From positions 106,668,390-106,732,389 of the forward strand of contig OX352761.1 in assembly GCA_947095585.1 (NCBI GenBank): DNA of 64,000 nt, in the 5' to 3' direction. A program made the position numbers and the translations under genes. The notes below the pieces were generated by a model that did not search any database, was not told the DNA's origin, and saw only the letters and a list, made by a program, of their open reading frames with translations. Shown here piece by piece: positions 22,889 to 33,239 of this stretch (positions within the stretch are counted from its first letter, which is position 1; the number at the start of each line of letters is the position of its first letter). The stretch comes from Nephrocerus scutellatus (lineage: Eukaryota > Arthropoda > Insecta > Diptera > Pipunculidae).

Positions 22889-23335
22889 TATTATTATTAT
22901 TATTAAACTAGCTTTTCCAGGGCGCTCCGCCACCGCACACATGAATCCCCGACTTGTCTTGCTTAAACATAAACCAAAGCGCCACCCCGATCGAATTCAC
23001 ACTACATATGTGGTTTACCGAGATTTTGTTAAAGTTTCAGCTCAACCGGCTGTCCAGTTTTTGAGTTTTAATGTCGTATTACAAACATTATGGCATGCTG
23101 TTTGTCAGTCATTATGATGCCCGGTCGTTTTTTCGTCGTCTTTAGTTATTTAGTTACAAAGTTACTGGTCGCCACTAAAGGCTCTTTTATTAAAACGGGA
23201 TAATATAAAGCCTATTGTTCACTCTGAAAGTCCATTTTAAATATTTGTAAAATAATTTTTGAATTCGGTCTAGTAGTTTCGAAGATCACCTCCTACACAC
23301 AAACTAACTTTACCTCTTTATAATATAGGTATAGA
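22889..23335 (+). repeat. SINE-like or LINE-tail dispersed repeat
   Basis: A TTA-triplet tract is followed by AACTAGCTTTTCCAGGGCGC. The end reads TCTAGTAGTTTCGAAGATCA, then CACAAACTAAC and TTTATAATATAGGTATAGA. This layout of a GC-rich head and a TATAATAT...ATAGAT tail is common in insect short retroposons and RTE tails. There is no coding content. Confidence 0.6.
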
Positions 23336-23440
23336 TTAGTATAGATTCTCTATATTAACTTCGAAGTGCCCGTGGCTGGCTGGCTGGCACACCAAATCTT
23401 GTGATCAATTTTTAACACACTTCCTAAAGCCAGATTTTAT
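23335..23440 (+). repeat. Terminal piece of the tandem-unit repeat family
   Basis: It begins TTCTCTATATTAACTTCG and continues GTGCCCGTGGCTGGCTGGCT and GATCAATTTTTAACACACTT. The same terminus appears at 28330 and, reversed, at 59705. Here it is cut short at the R1-like LINE. Confidence 0.75.
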
Positions 23441-23950
23441 TAAAACATCAAATGGCAATTATATGTAGTACCACCATCAACACGATTGCAGATCTAGACA
23501 GCTCGGGAGAGAAGTTCCATGCTGGAATCATGACCACCAAGAAAGAAGTTTGAACTCTTTAACAGGGGCAAACGAACAAATAATTGGACGGCCTATCGAA
23601 CCTCTCTAACCATATACAACGATGCAATAAGAAACATCAAAAGAAACAGCTGGATGCCATCGGCTCAAAATCGGGACCGGTGGAGAGATATTTTTTGCGT
23701 GAGGCTAGGACTCTAGGTTGTAGAGCCAAATATGATAATGAAAAGAAACATCTGGAGAGAATTGTGTGACAACAGCATGTCTACTGCACAAAGCCCTCTC
23801 CCTCGATCACAAAAATCCACAAATCCAAAAATTAAGTCAAGACACCGAACGGTGAACTGACAGCCACAAGACAAGAAACTCTTGACAGCTTAGTTAAAAC
23901 TCATTTCCCCAATATTTTAATACTAAGCAATCAATAAGAAAACGAGGACA
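23440..23950 (+). mobile_element. R1-like LINE fragment (endonuclease-RT linker)
   Basis: The frame gives NRGKRTNNWTAYRTSLTIYN and DAIRNIKRNSW. It matches 30015-30460 base for base over long runs (for example ACATCAAATGGCAAT and GCAGATCTAGACAG). It is truncated before the RT core. Confidence 0.8.
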
Positions 23951-23969
23951 TTAACTCACACCATTACCT

Positions 23970-25000
23970 TATTCCCGCCGAGGTCCATACGCGCTGAAAT
24001 AGCATTTTCACCACTGATGCCATCCAGTTTTGCATCCCTAAACTTTGGGCGTCCTGATCTACGCCATCCTTATAGCGGAGCCTTGGACGGCCTCGCTGTC
24101 GTTTTACGATAATGCTGCCGCAGAGGATGCTCTTCGCTCATGCGAGCTAGGTGTCCTGCCCACCGGACCCTACCGAGATTAATTCTCTTCACGATGTCGA
24201 CACCGCGGTTACGCTGGTAGATCTCATAATTATAGAGACTCCGGAATCGTCCTCCCTCACATACGGTGCCAAAAATTCTCCGTTAGACTTTTCTCTCGAA
24301 CGCGGCTAAGCGGTCAGAATGCTTCTTGCTAAACACCCAAGTCTCGGATTCATATCCATATCCAAATTATTATTTATTATTTTTTCCGTAAACTCCGTCT
24401 CTGTGAACTGTGCTTCTGTAAATTGTTTTTCTGTGAATTGTTTTTCTGTAAACTGACCTACATTCAGTTCCTGGATTTGAAGAGTCTTGACAGTCTATAG
24501 TAGGCTTTGTTAGCTTTAAACAACCGTGCGCGTATTTCTGGCTCCATGCCGTTATCGACTGATACAGTTGACCCGAGATAGTTAAAGGATTGCACTACTC
24601 ACTCACAGACAAGTACATGTTCCGCTGGGATCCCATCTGATCCCAGGTCCTTATTATTATAGAGCCGATTTACCGCTCTGCTAACTTCTCTTCTATGCTT
24701 GGTGGCGACAGCATAGTATTGTCTTCGGTCATTGGTGCAGCTTCCAATTCCTCAGCTAGCTGGCCATTTAGCAACTCATGAAAGGGCTCTTCGCATCACT
24801 CTAAGATGTCTTTGAGATCGGCAATCGGATTATATTGCGTCATACCGCGGAAACTTTGGTAGAGCTTTCGCGCCTGGTGCGGTCCTTGCTCTCTTGTACT
24901 GTTCTAGTTCACGGACGAGATTCTTCTCCCAGGATGTTTTTTTTTCGCCGGTGAACTGTTTTTTCATATCTTCTGAGCTCTTTATATTCATCTTCGCGTG
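23970..25000 (-). mobile_element. RTE-like LINE copy, internally deleted
   Basis: From the right come the linker region (near 24900), the RT N-terminus (near 24700, rich in the P-P-P-S-I-D-E-V-S-R-A wording of other copies) and then a jump to the C-terminal region (24000-24340). Equivalent bases at 40240-40600 and 54730-55020 show that the catalytic middle is missing. Copies of this family also occur at 32225, 36610, 39060, 53180, 57690 and 59990. Confidence 0.8.
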
Positions 25001-25740
25001 AAAACTATGAAAAATAAGTTTCCCTTCGTCTCAAGCCACCAAATCCGTCAAGACATCTGTGTAGTCCAAATAATTACCTTTCATTTGGTACCTTCGTGGA
25101 AGACCGCTTTCTCCAGACACGCCCCTAAAATAAGTTTATAGGAAAACAATTTTTGTTTGTGGGTCAATCAGACCCCCACCACCAAGGGGGTCTAATTGCC
25201 GCCTCATTAAAGCTATTTGAATTACCTTTCACTTAATACTAAACCCCCCACACCTATTACAAACCCTTCCGAAGTACGGATTTAAAAAAAAATTAAAAAG
25301 TTCACGCCCCTGCAGACGATTCTCCACGTGATGGAAAAGAGGAATGCTATGGATTAGTCGAACGGGAACACCATGCCATAATTTGAAATGGCAACGCTTT
25401 CGGAATTTATTTAGTGTTCAGCAAGCGTAGGTAGTCCCGTCGTACAGGGAAACAGAGTTACTGTTTCTCTCTATGGAATATGGAGTGGATTGAGAACACA
25501 CACAGCACAGTACATACAGACTGTCACTGTAATGTTATCGGTTTTGTGGGCTGCTTTGTGGGTGGTGGCAAAGGCAGGCCGAACGCAAGAAGCTCTCTTC
25601 GTTATCCTTGACCTCAGATGCGCCCGGTCAGGTTTATTTTCGTCTGTTCCATTTGTTATGTAAGACTAGAGTCTATGTATCTTTTTGTGCAACCGACACC
25701 ACCCAACGTGATACGTCATATCTCATTCACATCCCACAAA
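25001..25740. other. Nothing recognised
   Basis: C-rich patches occur near 25160-25260. No repeat or gene is supported. Confidence 0.4.
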
Positions 25741-25743
25741 AGC

Positions 25744-26006
25744 TCATATAGTCGCAAGCTTTTTCAATTGTGTACTGCTCTTTTCAGTTGCAGGGAGTGG
25801 TGGTATGATAGGCGTTCTGTGCTTTAAATTTGCACGCTCATGCTTACGCATCATTCCCAAATCCCAATACTCTTCCAGCAAAATTATAGGTTTTCTTTGC
25901 TGATGTTCCAATGCGTCTGGCATTGTTTTGCCGTTTATCGCTGTTGCAGTAACAGAGCATAAACTTAACCACATCAATGCGACGAAACAAGAGAACGATG
26001 ATGCGA
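25744..26006 (-). CDS. Candidate exon of a small secreted protein
   Basis: On the minus strand a pyrimidine stretch and CAG at 26009-26007 could be an acceptor. The frame then reads FSCFVALMWLSLCSVTATA, a convincing signal-peptide-like run with M at 25974. A hydrophilic stretch follows (ALEHQQRKPIILLEEYWDLG, then MMRKHERANLKHRTPIIPP) to a TGA at 25746-25744. Dibasic-type sites are few. No family was recognised. If M at 25974 is the start, the product is 76 residues. It lies in unique-looking DNA without transposon matches. A chance frame is quite possible. Confidence 0.33.
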
Positions 26007-26054
26007 CTGCGATTGTGAATTAAAAAAACTCGTATTATTTGTTAGTGCGACGGT

Positions 26055-26100
26055 CGTCTCGTCGTCGTCGTCGTCGTCGTCGCCATCGTCGTTGCCTCCG
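26055..26100. repeat. (GTC)n trinucleotide tract
   Basis: About ten GTC/GTT-type triplets in a row (CTCGTCGTCGTCGTCGTCG and on). On the other strand it would encode an Asp run in a frame with no other support. Confidence 0.85.
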
Positions 26101-26889
26101 CTGCCGTCGCTGTACGCTGTATGCAGTGATTCTGGGTCATTCACCCTTAATTTTGGGTTGATTTTGTTTGTGAGTTGTTGTTTGAGTTTGGGGCCGACTG
26201 CCGCCGACCGATTTTCGTTTCGTTTTGATTGTTGATTATTTTGAGATTTATGCATCGTCAAAGCTTTCTGCAGTCCTTTGTCCCTCCTCTACCCCTTCTG
26301 TTTGCTGCTGCTCTTTTAGCGTTTTGCTGTTAGCGTTCTATTTATTTTGTTTATTTGTTTTTTGTGTTGCTTTTACTGTGTTTGTTCTCGTTTTTGTTTT
26401 CTTTTGTGTTTTTGGTTTGTTGAATTTCTTTTGAGAATAAAAAATAGTTTTTTACTTCGTGCATTAAAGTACGCGTATGTATGCGTGTGTGTGTGTCGTT
26501 GTAGCTGCGGCCATTCTAAAATCAGAAAATCTGCACGTGAGCACATTATTAAGGGATCTGCATTTGTGGTCCTTTTTTCCCCAAATTTTTCGTATTCTGC
26601 CTTCATTTGATGACAGAATATAGATTGCTCAGCAGTTCCTATTGATGTCTGTTGAGGTTTTTTTTTAATTTATCTTCTGTTGCTGTTGCTGTTATTATTG
26701 TTCTGCTGCTGCTAGCAATTATTTTATTGTAGATATGTATACTCCACTGCAAGGCGGTGCAATCACCCCCACCAAGGTGTTGTTCAAAATTCTATTTAGT
26801 GTTGTTGCATTTTCACATTCATTTTGATAGATTTTTGCATTCGAACAACTGATACAGAATGCAAATGCAGAAAAAACTTTCTTTTTAAA
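26101..26889. other. T-rich unique DNA left of the Helitron
   Basis: The region is rich in TTTG/TTTTGT with a (TG)n patch near 26485-26497. No gene is supported. Confidence 0.4.
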
Positions 26890-27554
26890 TCTAATATATA
26901 AAAATCTCGTGTCACAGTGTTTGTCCTCCCACTGCTCCGAAACGGCTCGACCGATTGTTATTTTGTATATTTGCTAGGTATGAGAATAGGTCGTATAGTA
27001 TATTACAGAACGAGCAAGGAAAGTGGAGTTTATCGTGCGAGGTTGAAGCTTGACGAACGAGGCGGTAGCCGAGTTCGGCAATCTAACGAGTACGATGAGC
27101 ACTTTTCTGCAAGTCATGTACGCTATTTTTCACGCGTCCAAACCGGTTTTTTTGCTAAATCGAGAGAGAGAAGCAGAAATCACAAACGACAAACAAAAGA
27201 GAATTCTTGCTCATGCGCAATGTGTTCGCTGAGATTATAGTAAATAACAAAAGACGTTTATATCATAACATAACTAGTGTTGTTATGGGCTACTTTCGAG
27301 GCTAGTTTATAGCGTACGAAATAGTCACTTTCGTCTATGGGCGTGTGAAAAATCGTTTTGTTCCTTATGCTCCTGGAACTCTGGAAAAACGCATTCCAGC
27401 CTAATTTAAAATAAAATTAAATGTATGTTGATTCGCGATCTTTCTAACAAAAGTCGTTATTCCATTTCTGTTCCAATAGATTCCAATTATTTGGGGTACG
27501 TGCGCAAGTGTCATTTGGCAGCTGATCCACTTGCACGGTGTTTCTTTTGCTATC

Positions 27555-27665
27555 TATCAACGCATCCCAATGATTCTGACCGACATGCCAGTAGAATTTA
27601 AGCGCTTGCAGTTTCGGCTGCGGTTTGCATTCGCAATTACAACAAATAAATCAGTAACTTTTACG
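27555..27665 (+). pseudogene. Helitron helicase C-terminal motif remnant
   Basis: MPVEFKRLQFRLRFAFAITT-N-K-S corresponds to the F-K-R-L-Q-F-P-V-R-L-A-F-A-M-T-I-N-K-S-Q-G motif of Pif1-like Helitron helicases. P-V is R-L and the Q-G is gone. Stops lie on both sides. Confidence 0.8.
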
Positions 27666-27704
27666 CGCAATTGAAGTGAAACTTCTTTGATGTTGTGGGA
27701 AAAA

Positions 27705-28110
27705 ATATCTCCAAAAGAGCCCAAAGACCATCAAAAGGACCCTAAAGACCCCGAAAAGAATCACAAAAGGATCTCCGACACTCCCTCAAAATCCCCAAGA
27801 CCCCCCAAAGAAAACCAAAAGACTCAGAAAAGACCCTCAAAAGACACCCCGAAGTACCACCAAAAAACCCTCAAAAACCCCAAAAGACCCCCAAAAGACT
27901 CACCAAGAAACCCCTAAAAGACCCCCAAAAGACCCCACAAAAGACTCTTAAAAGACCTACAAAAACCCTCAAATGACATCCAAAAGACCCACAAAAGACC
28001 CTCTAAAGACCCTCAAAAAAACCCTAAAAAGACCCTCAGAAGACTCTTAAAAGACCATTAAAAGACCCTCAAAAGACCCCTAAAAGGGTCCTCTGGGGAG
28101 GGACCCTCAA
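27705..28110 (+). repeat. Degenerate (AAAAGACCCYC)n minisatellite inside the Helitron
   Basis: Roughly thirty-five imperfect units of 9-13 bases are built on AAAAGACCC. The plus strand has almost no T over 400 bases at its densest, so it is A/C-rich with a G/T-rich complement. It ends with AAAGGGTCCTCTGGGGAGGG. The open frame at 27687-27917 (K/P-rich) is a by-product. Confidence 0.9.
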
Positions 28111-28329
28111 AAGACCATACCGAATTTCATACAAATCGGTAGAGAAATGACAGTTCCCTTAATTTAAATGTAACACAATAATATGACCAATACTGTGACT
28201 AAAAATTGCAAAACAAAATTATTTTTGATTATTATTATTTTATTTCAAATAGCTTTTCATAAGTTTACAAAACGATCACAAACAAATTTATTGTAGGTGT
28301 GACAGGACAACGTCTGTTGGGTCAGCTAG

Positions 28330-28460
28330 TTCTCTATATTAACTTCGCGTGCCCGTGGCTGGCTGGCTGGTTGGTTGGCTGGTCAGATTTTCTGATCAAT
28401 TTTTAACCCACTTCCCAATGCGGGATCGGGGGGCTCCCATACAAATATTTCCATTTGGCG
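28330..28460 (+). repeat. Terminal piece of tandem-unit family abutting the Helitron end
   Basis: It starts TTCTCTATATTAACTTCG immediately after the Helitron CTAG. It then has CCCGTGGCTGGCTGGCTGG, CAGATTTTCTGATCAATTTT and CCCATACAAATATT. It is the same terminus as at 23335 and 59705. Confidence 0.8.
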
Positions 28461-28869
28461 CCATTAGATCATATCATACTATAATGACTGTGTTTTGTGT
28501 GCGCTGATTAGCTAATGCGCTTTACGAATGTGGTTGTTTCGTTGTTGTGTTGCAGCAGAGAGTATAGAGATATCAAGAGAAAGTAGAACAAATATTTTTA
28601 TACAAAACTGAATGGTTCCGCAATTGAAATGTGTTGTACACTCAGTTGTATGAGTGCACTCTTAATTTGTGTTTTGTACAATATTACGAGTATATGAAGA
28701 ACTGGTTATGCACTCAACTGCTTTACAGCTTAACTAAACTCAAAAGAAAGAATTTTAGTGGTACCCTCGTACGTCGTTGCATGCGGTGTGGCTGCTATGT
28801 TTTCACCACCAAATGGGAAATTTCACCACAAAATCGAATCAGAGAATTTACAAGAAAAATTTCAATTTT

Positions 28870-29510
28870 TAAATTCGCTTACCCCTAGCACGTCTGTCTG
28901 TCGGTCGCGGTCGGTCGGTCTGTTTGTCTTGAATATTGCGATCAATTTTAAACCCACTTGTTAAAGCCCGATTTTATTGAAATTTTGCACACATGTGTAT
29001 TTCCGGAGACAAAACTTTCTATTCAAATTTGGGGTGTCCATATAAATTTTTTTAAAATTAACCCGATTTTATTTTAATTTTATCTCCGATGGACAATACT
29101 TTTTGTAAAAATTTTGAATACCCCGGGTCGTGGGGCCCGATTTTCTTCAATTTTTATAGAAGCATGTATCTCCGATGGACAACACTTTTTGTAAAAATTT
29201 TACAGACGCCGGGCGCTAGAGTCGTGGGGCCTCATACAAATTTAAAATAAAAATTAGCCCGATTTTGGAAAAATGTTATACTCATGTGTATCTCCGATGG
29301 ACAAAACTTTTTGGACATTTTTTGAGCGAATGGGCCCTGAGGCCCGAGGGGTGCCCGATTTTCTTCAAATTTTAAACATATGTTTATCCCAGAGGCCAGC
29401 GGCGGGGCCATAACCATTTTTTTAAAAATATACCAGATTTTATTCAAATTTTATATCTCCGATTAGAGAATTTTCAAGAAAAAATTTTTATGGGCGGTTT
29501 TTTTACTTAG
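28870..29510 (+). repeat. Tandem-unit repeat family, about 5 units
   Basis: A GTCTGTCTGTCGGTCG head leads to GATCAATTTTAAACCC, then units with CCCGATTTT(A/C)TTC, ACATGTGTAT, TCCGATGGACAA, CTTTTTGTAAAAATTTT and GGGGCCC. Unit length is about 90-125 bases. Confidence 0.85.
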
Positions 29511-29840
29511 TTACAACATATCATTCAAAACTAAAGTTTTTATAACCAAGAAAAAGCTTGCAACATTTGGAACATTTTGACCCTATTGGACAGATCCCAT
29601 AATTTGTGGCCTTTGTAATATATGTATTTATATATATATAGTTATATTTGTAGTAATATACATAAATAATTACAAACATATAAAATATAACTTTAGAAAA
29701 CGAGGCATACAATTAACAAAAGTGAACAACAGAGTAATGTGTACAACAGAGTAATAACGCTTGAAAATTGTAGGCCCCTCCGTAAAAAAGTTTCACCTGA
29801 ATATACATATACATATATATGCTTTGTAAATAGTGGGGAA
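29511..29840. other. AT-rich spacer
   Basis: TATATATA-rich sequence near 29625-29645 and 29800-29820. Nothing else is seen. Confidence 0.4.
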
Positions 29841-31480
29841 TGATGCAACCTTCATAAACGGAGAGGTACTGTACATTATTTTATCGGATGCAAGTATGGC
29901 CAGTGCAATCCAGAACTGACATTTAATGAAGGAGGCATCATTCTCCGACCATATGTACATTAATTTCAATGTTGAAACTCACGATAGGGTTCAATCCCTG
30001 ATAAGAACTCCCAAAACATCAAATGGCAATCAATACCACCATAAGCTCAATTGCAGATCTAGACAGCACTGCAAATGACCTCAACGAGGCAATCATAAAT
30101 GCCTATCAAACAAGCTGTCCTGCAGCTCGCGAGAGAAGTTCCCTGGTGAAATCATGACCTCGATGCCAAGAAAAGAAGAAACTCTTAAACAGTGCCAAAC
30201 GAACAAATAATTGGACGGCCATCGAACTTCTCTAACCATATACAACGATGCAATAAGAAACATCAAAAGAAACAGCTATATGTCATCGGATCGGTGGAGA
30301 GATTTTTTGCGGGAGCCTAGAACCGGACCCCGGCTGTAGAACCAAATATGATGATGAAAAGAAACAGCTGGAGAGAATTCTGTGAAAGCATTGACATACT
30401 GCCAACAGCATGTCTCCAATCTTTTAATACTAAGCAATCAAGAAGAAAACGAGGACATTAACATAAGACATTAGAATATGTACCAAGGTGCTCGACCGAC
30501 GTGCGAGTGATTTTCTTACCAAAAGTAGGGATACCACCAGCTCTTACAGGTCAATTAGCCTAACATCATTTATACTTAAAACCATATATATTTGGTCATA
30601 AATATTTGGTCACTACATAAGATCCAACGAAACCCTTTTAACCGCAGCCAAATGCATATCAGACTGGGAAATCAACAGAAACAGAAAAGATGGGAAATCG
30701 TTAGAAACAGAATTTCATGAGCTGACAGTTGACATCGAAGACACACTTCGAAGTAAAGAAATGCTACTATTCGCCTTTATCGACATCCAAGATACTTTCG
30801 ACAGCACTTCGAAATAATTAAACTCTATCATAGGATGGGTCATGAGCATTCTAAAAGGTAAGAAAATTTGGGCCTTGGTCGGTGACGAAATCGTTATAGG
30901 AGCAGCAACTAGAGGCTGTCCACTAGGAGGCTTTCTATCATCACTCTTGTGGCTGCTAGTAATGGACCAGCTACTCGACAGGCACAATCACATAACAAAA
31001 ACGATCCATCTTATCACAAGCATTAGCTATGCGGATGACCTAGTCCTAATGGTTTGTGGTTAATCCGAGAATACGGTGGCCGATGGCATGCAGTTCGCTC
31101 TCAAACTAGTAAAAGAATGGTGCAGGAAGGTCGACCAAAGTGTTAAACCAGGCAAAATAGTCTGCACCGTTTTCACAAAAAGAAAGAGAATAACTTTTCC
31201 TACACTAAGATTCTCAAAACAATGTTAGAAGCCAAATATCTGGGGGTCATGTTCGACCAAAAACTAACATAGATCTCCCAAATGTCATACATCACCAACA
31301 AGGCTTACTTCACTTGCCAAGGCATGTTCGGCAAGACGTGGGGAATAAACCCGCAATTGACTCTATGGCTATACCAAAGCATTATCACACAAACGCTCAC
31401 ATACGCAGCCTTGATTCAGAAACAGAGAAATCAAAGACACGCTCAAAACTAAAGTGCAACAGGTACCATAAATACTTGGC
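29840..31480 (+). mobile_element. R1-like LINE: endonuclease end and RT
   Basis: The endonuclease end reads SDASMASAIQN and EASFSDHMYINFNVE (29895-29975). A linker is shared with 23440-23950, then the RT: SYRSISLTSFILKT near 30545, LFAFIDIQDTFDST (motif A, 30775), a GCPLGGFLSSLLWLLVMDQL motif B (30915) and an intact SYADDLVLM box at 31025. DQSVKPGKIVCTVFTKRKR follows. The right end is lost near a mariner. Several stops and indels occur. Confidence 0.87.
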
Positions 31481-31564
31481 CCCGGGTCCTGGGGACCTAA
31501 CAAATATTTTTACAAAATTAATTGCGAGAAACAACTATCACGCAAACCAAATAAAAGCTTTACA

Positions 31565-32225
31565 AATATTATGGGGACTCTTCACGATCGATTGGAACCA
31601 TTCATCACTGGTTTACTCAATTTCGGTGCGGTCGTTCAAGCACAAGTGATGCCGAACGTTCTGGACGCCCAATTGAGGTCACCACACCAGAAATGGTCGA
31701 CAAAATCCATGGTTAAATAATGGATGATCGGCGAGGGAAAGTCGCGAGCTTGAAGAGGCCACAGGCTTATCACATGGCGCGGTGATTTTGATTTTACATA
31801 AATATTTGGATATTTGGCTTTCCGCAAGATGGATGCCGCGTTTGCTCACAATCGACAACAAACGCATTCGTTTGACAACTTCAAAGGTGTGTTTGGCGAT
31901 GTTCCAGAAAAATTCGACTGAGTTTTTGTGCCGTTTCGTGACCGTAGATGAAACCTGGATACACCACAAAACTGTTCCTGCTTCCAAACATGAAGAAATG
32001 GCTTGAAGGTAAGAGATTTGAATCGAATGAAGAGGTCATCGCTGGAAACAAACGCTTATTTTGAGGGGCTCGAGAAATCGTATTATTTGGAGGGCATCAA
32101 AAAATTGGAGAAACGTTGAACGAAGTGTATCGAGCTAAAAGGAGACTATGTTGAAAAATAAAATGTTTTTATGCCGAAATGAGTGTTGCTTATTTCATTT
32201 TTTAGGGACTTATTGACCCACCCTC
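31565..32225 (+). mobile_element. mariner with large internal deletion
   Basis: The left part encodes the paired-like helix-turn-helix region: FRCGRSSTSDAERSGRPIEV, then TTPEMVDKIH and ISHGAVILILHKYL. Next comes the first catalytic block FVTVDETWIHHKT near 31945. The sequence then jumps to the C-terminal end (KKWLEGKRFESNEEVI, YYLEGIKKLEKR) and a right end near 32225 (TTTTTTAGGGACTTATTGAC). The region with the second and third catalytic Asp is gone. Confidence 0.85.
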
Positions 32226-32770
32226 CTATGTCAAGTCAACTGTAGCAGCCGATAACAGCATGAAATAAGAAATACGCCTACAGCTGCTTAAAGCCTCCAA
32301 AACGTACTTTAGTCTGTCTCCTCTTCAAATCGAAGAATCTAACCATAAGACAATGTCATAATAGTACTCACATATGGATCCGGGATCCGAGACTTGGGTG
32401 CTTTGCAAAAAACATTCTAAGCTCTTAGTCGCTTTCGAAAGAAAAGTATTACGGGGAACCGATCTACGAGCGTTATCATAATTTGACATCGTGAAGAGAA
32501 TTATGTTCGATAAGATCCGGTTGGCAGGACACCTAGCTCACATGAGTGAAGAGGATCCTGCTCGAAAAGTCCTTTGCGGTAGGATTTATGGAACACGACG
32601 GCGAGCCCGCAAGCCTACGCCGGGAGAATGGCGTAGGCCAGGACGCCCAGAGTTTAGGGATTCCAAACTGAATGACATCGGCTGGAAATCGAGGCCGGTG
32701 AAGAGATTTTCTGTGGGAGGCCAGGACCGAACCTCTGTTGTAGAGCCAAATGTGATGATGTTGAGCATGA
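32225..32770 (+). mobile_element. RTE-like LINE C-terminal fragment
   Basis: It opens GTCAACTGTAGCAGCCGATA, as at 54560. The frame gives SETWVLCKKHSKLLVAFERK, then VKRIMFDKIRLAGHLAHMSE and DPARKVLCGRIYGTRRRARK. These match the C-terminal end of the 53180-55080 copy. Confidence 0.85.
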
Positions 32771-32789
32771 CCCCAAATGCGAAATGAGA

Positions 32790-32928
32790 TCCAATTCATG
32801 ACAATTTATTACTCTCGAATGATTGCCAGACATTTGCGAGAGGTGGAACCGTAAAAAGATTTTTGTGTTTTTCATCCGTTTAGTATTCCAAGGCACTAAC
32901 CACTAAAGACTTGAGCAACGGAGGCCAT
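32790..32928 (-). mobile_element. Partial tRNA-SINE copy
   Basis: It shares the body TTATTACTCTCG...GCGAGAGGTGGAAC with the neighbouring copy at 32929-33233. The right end reads, on the minus strand, ATGGCCTCCGTTGCTCAAG. Confidence 0.6.
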
Positions 32929-33233
32929 TACTAATAATATTCGGTGCGACAAACCATTGCGGCCCATGTTCTAGCTTCTCGCAACCATTTGTGTTGCGCA
33001 TGTATATTTTTGGACAGAAATGGAAGGTACCTAGAATTTAAGGCCGGATCCGAACGGCGAATTGAGAATCTTTTACGTGATAAGTTATTACTCTCGGAAC
33101 GTTTTTCACCCATTCGCGAGAGGTGGAACACCGTGAAAAATTCTTTTGGTGTTACTGAGATTCGAACCACGAACCTCCTGCTCAGTAGCCGTGCGCATTT
33201 CCACTGAGACACGGCGCCAACAACGGAGGCCAT
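32929..33233 (-). mobile_element. tRNA-derived SINE, full-looking copy
   Basis: On the minus strand the head reads GCGCCGTGTCTCAGTGG (box A-like), then GCGCACGGCTACTGAGCAGG and GGTTCGTGGTTCGAATC (box B). AACACC closes a tRNA-like acceptor. An unrelated body follows, with CACGGTGTTCCACCTCTCGC and, near the end, CATGCGCAACACAAATGG. The 13-mer CAACGGAGGCCAT lies at both 32916-32928 and 33221-33233. It could be a target duplication or the start of adjacent copies. Confidence 0.8.
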
Positions 33234-33239
33234 AACGAT

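Larger units (their letters stand above)
26890..28329 (+). mobile_element. Non-autonomous Helitron (1.44 kb) with helicase remnant and minisatellite
   Basis: The left end is TCTAATATATAAAAATCTCG preceded by A, and CCGAAACGGCTCGACCGAT follows soon after, as in many insect Helitrons. The right end is GACAACGTCTGTTGGGTC then AGCTAG followed by T, including the usual short hairpin (GACA...TGT). Insertion between A and T with no target duplication fits the class. At 27555-27650 a frame reads RIPMILTDMPVEFKRLQF and then FAFAITTNKS, the C-terminal helicase motif of Helitron Rep/helicase proteins with the final G-Q lost. It is an internally deleted derivative of an autonomous element. Confidence 0.88.

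Noticed and set aside
25974..26261. 95-residue minus frame with an acidic Asp run
   Set aside because: The Asp run is a by-product of the (GTC)n tract. There is no signal peptide, domain or splice context in this frame, and the overlapping frame at 25744-26006 is more plausible.
27687..27917. 76-residue Lys/Pro-rich plus frame
   Set aside because: It is the translation of the AAAAGACCC minisatellite inside the Helitron, not a gene.
33145..33215. tRNA gene on the minus strand
   Set aside because: Boxes A and B are recognisable, but the arms do not pair well, and the head is repeated at two other loci with an attached body, so it is a SINE.
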